Positions 58,890 to 64,000 of a stretch of DNA of 64,000 nucleotides are shown piece after piece. A program made the translations under genes and the position numbers. Source of the stretch: Carya illinoinensis. Taxonomy: Eukaryota > Streptophyta > Magnoliopsida > Fagales > Juglandaceae. The stretch's first letter is position 1; every line of letters starts with the position of its first letter. A model generated the notes under the pieces. It was not told where the DNA came from. It did no database searches and saw only the letters and a program-made list of their open reading frames with translations. The stretch lies in the NCBI RefSeq assembly GCF_018687715.1, contig NC_056766.1:8221001-8285000 (forward strand), read 5' to 3'.

Positions 58890-59400
58890 TCTTATCATTT
58901 CAATTTTCCACCCCGTCCTATTACTACTAATAATCCATTATATATAAATAACTATATAAACCACTATATATAAATAACTATATAAATCAATATAATATTA
59001 GTAGTTAGTATAACACTGTATGATATTATAGTATTAGTAATTAAACTCTATTATCACTAACATATAATATTAGTAGATATAATTATCTACTAATACGTAT
59101 TATTATATCATTATATCACTATATAGTTTACTATACTAATACTCTATATATATAGATGGGCCATAACGTGCGTGGAAAACTAATACCATATATTAGTATT
59201 AATACTAGGTATACTATTAGTAATCTACTATATATAAATAATCATATATTATCACTATAGTCTATAGTATTAGTAGTTATACTAATATTATATCACTATA
59301 TATTATAATATACTATAATATAATACTATATATATTATATAATATTATATATACTATATATATAATATATTATAAAAATCAGACCAAAACTGATAAAATT
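58890..59400. other. AT-rich array of TATATA/TAGTATTA words
   Basis: Nearly pure A/T, similar in kind to the interior of hAT-4. No gene. Confidence 0.8.
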
Positions 59401-59589
59401 AAAAATATTACTTTAGAAGTATAATTGGTATAATATCTATTTTTCAAATATCAAAATCGGTAGATATTAATTCGATTTTAAAATAAGTCTAAAACCAGAC
59501 TCAGCAACGGAACCAATTACACTCTTAATTATCTCCTCATGTGATAGCGTTAGTTCTACTGTTTAGCTAACATCATCTCATTAAAAAAA

Positions 59590-59735
59590 AAAGAGATTAG
59601 GTGGGTTTTATGGATGATTGTACTTACACATATTCAACGTAGCATGCAGTACGTGGAATCTCAAATTCGGTTAGCTAGCTTCATGCCTTTACCAGCGTTT
59701 CAACCCCGTGTCCTCTTAAATTAGATGATGATACT
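59590..59735. repeat. Flank repeat B, paired with 45105-45240
   Basis: Same order and orientation as repeat A: TTAGGTGGGTTTTATGGATGAT, CGTGGAATCTCAAATTCGG, CTTCATGCC, GCGTTTCAACCCC, CTCTTAAATTAG. It carries small insertions relative to A. Confidence 0.8.
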
Positions 59736-59879
59736 ATCACGTTCTCAACTACGCTATCATTTCACCCACCTCTGCGTGTTGAAGAAATTATGTAATCTTC
59801 AGTTGCCAATGTTGAACGTACTGTACCAAACGTGTGAGATCAAAGAGAAAGAAGGGATGATCAATAGCTATCGCTGGAC

Positions 59880-62411
59880 AAAGCTAACAATCAGGAAACA
59901 AGAAAACCAGACTAGATCAGTTCAAATCGGTGAAATTAGTCCCGTTCCCATTCTAGGTTTTTTAGGACCGGAACGGATCGGTTTTATATAATATATATTT
60001 TTAATTGTTTATTTTAATATTATATATAATATATTTTTTTATATTATATACAATTTTTATATATAATAATATAAATGATAAATATATATAAAATAAAAGT
60101 TTAATCTTAAACATGAAAATTTAATTGATCATATACTTTAAACATAATATATATATCTTTTAATAACATTTTATCATAAATTAATTTAAAAATAAAAATT
60201 CTAGTAAATCAGAATTTAGTTCTTCACTTAAAATTAAGTATGTTCTTTTATCAAATATATATATATATATATATATATACTTTTCAAATTACTTTAAGTA
60301 GTATTTTTCGTACACAGAGAGACAATTAAGCAGATGTTGGATTAATGCCAATTTGTCTTCCCCGGCCAGCCATTTGTATTCAAGCCATACAACAAAGATG
60401 ACAGTAGTGTTTCTGCATATATAATTTATATATCTCATTTAAAATAATGTCAATTACGAGTTTTTAGTAAATAGCAGATTTTAGTACATCAGGATTTTAT
60501 TTTATTTATTTATTTCTTTTAATTGTTTTTATTAGTACAGCAGATTTTTATAATAGTAACAGATTTTGGAATAAAAGTATAAAATAGACTTTTTTTTTAA
60601 AAGCAGTTTTTTGTTTTTTTTTATTTATGTGAAATTCTGTAATTACGTATATTTAATTAAATTATTTTTTAATTAATTAAGATTATGGGCTTCTTGTTTT
60701 AAATTTTAGATAATTTATGTGGTATTATTTTAAGACTTCTAATTGTGAAATTTAATTTAAAGTATTTTCTTGTTATTAAAGTATTTTCTTGTTATTAACT
60801 AATTAAATTTATTTTTATTCTAAATTATTTTATTGTTAGATTTTATTATTTTATTTTATTTAGTCACTTTATTTAAATTATTTTATTCTACTTAACGTTT
60901 TGAAAATTTTATTTTCATTGGATCGGTTTTGAGATTCAAGTTGTAAGGATTGGACTTAATTTTTTCACTTCCTTTTTCTTCTTTTTCTTTTTCCTTTTTC
61001 TTTTTCCTCATCCTTTTTTCCCTTGCTCGCCCTCCCGTGAGCGAAGTCCCCTTCCCCTCCCCCTCTCGTTTTCTTTTTCTCTCCTCCCAACGAGCTACCA
61101 AGCTCCATCATGGTCGTCAATGCCCCTCCCATCCTCTTCCCTACTGGCCGGCAACCACCTCCTCCATTCTCATCCCCTTCTGCGCCGCCGATTGGAGGAT
61201 GAAATTGGTTATTGAATTGGTTTATACTTGGTGTTTTTATGTCGTCTTTGGATATCTTATATATGGTATTCGATGTCTTGACATTTATCTTTGTATTCAT
61301 GCATGTTCATGTATTGTAAATAAAAACTGGATTTTCATGTGATAATGGATATTTGGTATGTTTGAAATGAATAAATTAAAAGGATTGAGAGAGAGAGGAA
61401 AAATGAACTGTAGGGATGACAGTAAGCAAGGTTGGTGGTAGTCTCGCCTGTAATTCCTATCTACAATGAGTTAATAATTGGTTAATGAGCTATTTTCTGG
61501 AAAAAAATTAGTTTTTAAATCAATGGATATGTGGGGTCATTTTCTGAAAAAATGAAAATGACGGTTTAAGATTAAATGAATACGAGCATAATTTTTTGGA
61601 AAAATAGTGGGTTTATTTTTGGAAAAATGACGGATGGTATTTAATGATGTGTTTTGGGTCAAATGAGACTTTTTGCGTGCTTTGGAAAATGGTCATTTTC
61701 AGAGAAAATGATGATTTTGGGTCACCTGCTTATTTCTTTATGTGCACGCATGTATATTGGTTACATTAATGTGTTTATATCTCGTGGGTTGTTTGGTTGG
61801 TTACTTACTGAGATTCACAATCTCACGTGGCATTTTCCCTACGATTCCATTTTAGATTTTGATGCAGAGAAATATGTTAAGCCTGAGGGATCGGCTTTGC
61901 CGGATTAGTGGCATGTGGTCACTTGTGGATCATGGGATTTGTTTCCCTTTTTGACTATGTAAATATTTGTTTTTAATTTATTTTTGCTGGATAACTGTAT
62001 AATTTCCTGTAATACTTTTATTTTGGTAGTCTTGTATTCAAAATTCTGGTATTTAGTTGACTTCTTTATCTATCCGTTACAGCTTTTGTTATACACTTTT
62101 CTCACGTATACACACTTAGTAATTATCGTTCGGGGTGTGTGACCCGTGTTGTTAGTATTTTGACTTCACGATTCCCGCATTTCCATACATGGGAGTCAGA
62201 GACGTCACATTTTATAAAAAAATTTTTAAAAAAAAAAATTTACATTTTATTAAAACTAGAAAACTGGATCAGATCGAAACTGCTCAAACAGGAAGTATCG
62301 GTTTAGGGGGTTAATCAGTGCATAATCAGTTTTTAAAAATGCAAAACCTATATATGCCGGGTCGGTTTTAAATTTTGTCCAAAACTGAACCAGATCATAC
62401 TGGCTATACCC
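59880..62411. other. Probable old transposable element, type unclear
   Basis: The outer parts resemble each other in inverted orientation: ACCAGACTAGATCAGTTCA at about 59905, and GCCAGTATGATCTGGTTCAG on the minus strand at about 62403. Both are followed by words like GATCGG or ACCGAC. The interior has a pyrimidine-rich block (60960-61150) and LTR-like stretches (61795-61850 TTACTGAGATTCACAATCTC; about 62170-62210). No target duplication or coding domain was found. The frames at 60950-61342 and 61654-61908 are not supported as genes. Confidence 0.3.
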
Positions 62412-63278
62412 TTACTTTATGATGTAAAAATGACGATTATTTAAAATTCTAAAGATTATTACTATATTCTTGAAAGTTTAAAATTTGTAATTATATTATA
62501 GTTAAATGGGTATTTTCATCCATTAACGATCTTTTTAAAATTCAAATTACGTTTTAAATTATTCGGAAAAGAATATTTGAGGAAAATCATTAAAACGTAT
62601 CTTTTAGTTTATTTGAGATTAAAAATGTTTTAATAATATAACACTCAAACAACCTAATTTTTATATTAAAAAGCTTTTAAACCTATTTAAATACTTTTTA
62701 AAACTATTACTGCAACCCAAAATAGCCCTAAAGGGATGATCAAGACAAAAGGAAAAAACTCTTTCCACCTCGTATAATGATAGACTTATTACTTACTACT
62801 ACTACTTTACTACTCTTTTTATTTTTTTATTTTCTTTTACTTAGTTGTTAAGGAAGTGATTATTAGTGAAATTATATATTTTTTTAATTTTGATAATAAA
62901 AAAATGAAAATTTTAAATATACTATAAAAGTAAAGTTAGTCTAGATACAGTTCTTAAATAGAGACTGTTCATGTAATCCCATACAATAATGAGTAAAAAA
63001 ATTTTAAAATTACATTATAATATTCTTTTTATAATGTCTTCCACCCAAGGATTACAAATAATTTTCTCATAAAAATAATACATGCATAGTGATTTTCATT
63101 ATCCTTTCACTCAGGTCGAAATCATTTTCAAAGATAAGAAGAAGAATAACTGGTTGGTTGACCGAAGACAACGAGTGTGAGGACAAACACTACTAATCTC
63201 TCTCTCTTCAACCTCAGTTCAGTATCAAGATAATCTCTCTCCCCTCCCTCGTTGAGGAACCCATTTGATTCAGTGGCA
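62412..63278. promoter_or_regulatory. Upstream region and leader of the P450 gene
   Basis: AT-rich intergenic DNA without a gene. The last 100 bases before the ATG are pyrimidine-rich (ATCTCTCTCTCTTCAACC), as is usual for plant leaders. No confident TATA box was chosen. Confidence 0.4.
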
Positions 63279-64000
63279 ATGGAAAACTTGTACTTTTACA
63301 TAGCTTTCTTCCTCTCCACCATATTCATCCTCAAACTTCTATACCGCCGCAACCAAAATCTGCCGCCAAGTCCATTTTCTCTTCCATTAATCGGCCATTT
63401 CCACCTTCTTAAACAACCCATCCACCAAGCACTTCAGACCCTATCGTTACAATATGGTCCGATCCTATCTCTGAAATTGGGTTCCCGATCTATCCTTGTC
63501 ATATCTTCTGCCTCTGCCGTTGAAGAGTGTTTCACCAAGAATGACATAATATTTGCAAATCGTCCCAACACCATGGCGGGCGAACATTTTACTTACAACT
63601 TCACCAATACAGTTTGGGCTCCATATGGCCACTTTTGGAAGAACCTTCGACGCCTGGTGAACCTTGAGATCTTATCAAATAACAGCCTCCAAAAATTTTC
63701 CATCATTCGACAGGAAGAAGTTTACTCCCTTATTCGCCAATTGTTCAAACTGTCAAATGGAGAAGAACCTCAAAAAGTGGAGTTTCGGTATCTATGCTCT
63801 CTTCTGACTTTCAATATAGCGATGAGGATACTCACTGGAAAGCCATGCGTTGGAGAGGAGGCTGCAATCACGGATGCGGGAAAGAAACATATCCAAGATA
63901 TGAAGGCTACTTACTTTGCAAGCTTGTCAATGAATGTGTGCGATTTCTTTCCGGTTTTGAGGTGGGTTGGTTACAGAGGGATAGAGAAAGGCATGATTAG
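63279..64000 (+). CDS. Cytochrome P450, CYP81 type, 5' part
   Basis: From ATG 63279 the frame is open for 240 codons to the window edge, about half of a P450 of around 500 residues. The N-terminus is a membrane anchor (YFYIAFFLSTIFILKLLY, residues 5-22). The proline-rich hinge follows (PPSPFSLPLIGHF, 29-41), then SLQYGPILSLKLGSRSILVI and the C-helix FWKNLRRLV with Trp120 and Arg124 (the WxxxR haem-propionate contact). Further on are MRILTGKPC and VLRWVGYRGIEKGM, which fit clan-71 family CYP81. It would be an ER-bound mono-oxygenase of specialised metabolism; the substrate cannot be told. The haem-binding Cys lies outside the window, so intactness is unknown. Confidence 0.92.
   Translation, partial: MENLYFYIAFFLSTIFILKLLYRRNQNLPPSPFSLPLIGHFHLLKQPIHQALQTLSLQYGPILSLKLGSRSILVISSASAVEECFTKNDIIFANRPNTMAGEHFTYNFTNTVWAPYGHFWKNLRRLVNLEILSNNSLQKFSIIRQEEVYSLIRQLFKLSNGEEPQKVEFRYLCSLLTFNIAMRILTGKPCVGEEAAITDAGKKHIQDMKATYFASLSMNVCDFFPVLRWVGYRGIEKGMI

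Noticed and set aside
60950..61342. 130-codon frame with a Pro/Ser-rich start
   Set aside because: Begins in a TTTTTC pyrimidine tract and has no family motif; it is probably part of an old element.

Overview
The window is nuclear DNA from a flowering plant. It is AT-rich, its genes are interrupted by introns, and it is dominated by plant transposable elements. The ordinary genes (a class XII-type LRR receptor kinase, a CLE peptide, a CYP81-type P450) point to a eudicot. The gene style and repeats suggest a woody species, perhaps Fagales/Juglandaceae, but that is an impression and not proven. No organelle, bacterial or rRNA sequence was seen.

Layout. 1-7127: right-hand part of a CACTA (En/Spm) element, CACTA-1. 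It holds a leftward tnp2 transposase broken only by three in-frame stop codons. It also holds a rightward intact gene for a plant transposon protein (PF20167-like), with its own TATA box and 5'-UTR intron. Palindromes built on GTTCGAAC cluster around the promoter, the intron and the terminus. 8574-11246, 13603-14509, 18364-19098 and 39253-41212: four non-autonomous hAT elements with 8-bp target duplications (three perfect, one 7/8). Three carry pieces of cellular genes: an unidentified multi-exon gene, an ERF transcription factor, and an EF-hand/TPR protein. 11264-12076: scrambled 5' fragments of an LRR receptor kinase. 12155-12602: a complete miniature LTR retrotransposon (TRIM) with a perfect 5-bp duplication. 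About 15990-17950: a degenerate LINE.

20461-23757: an apparently intact two-exon non-RD LRR receptor kinase, the clearest full-length host gene. 23957-24208: a MITE with a 9-bp duplication. 28400-28645: a single-exon CLE-type peptide gene with an unusual residue 6. 34407-35192 and 35342-35910: an APC10 pseudogene that keeps introns, next to a processed BEE-type bHLH pseudogene. 42640-44640: Copia remains in pol-LTR-gag order, with a LINE fragment inside the LTR region.

45548-58863: a complete 13.3-kb CACTA element, CACTA-2, with matching CACTACAACAGAA termini and a GAT duplication. Both of its genes can be spliced on paper into uninterrupted frames: a six-exon PF03004-type protein of 407 aa and a three-exon Tnp2 transposase of 1146 aa. 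It is a candidate autonomous element. 63279-64000: the first 240 codons of a CYP81-type cytochrome P450, cut by the window edge.

All calls come from reading the sequence. Family names rest on remembered motifs and no database was searched.
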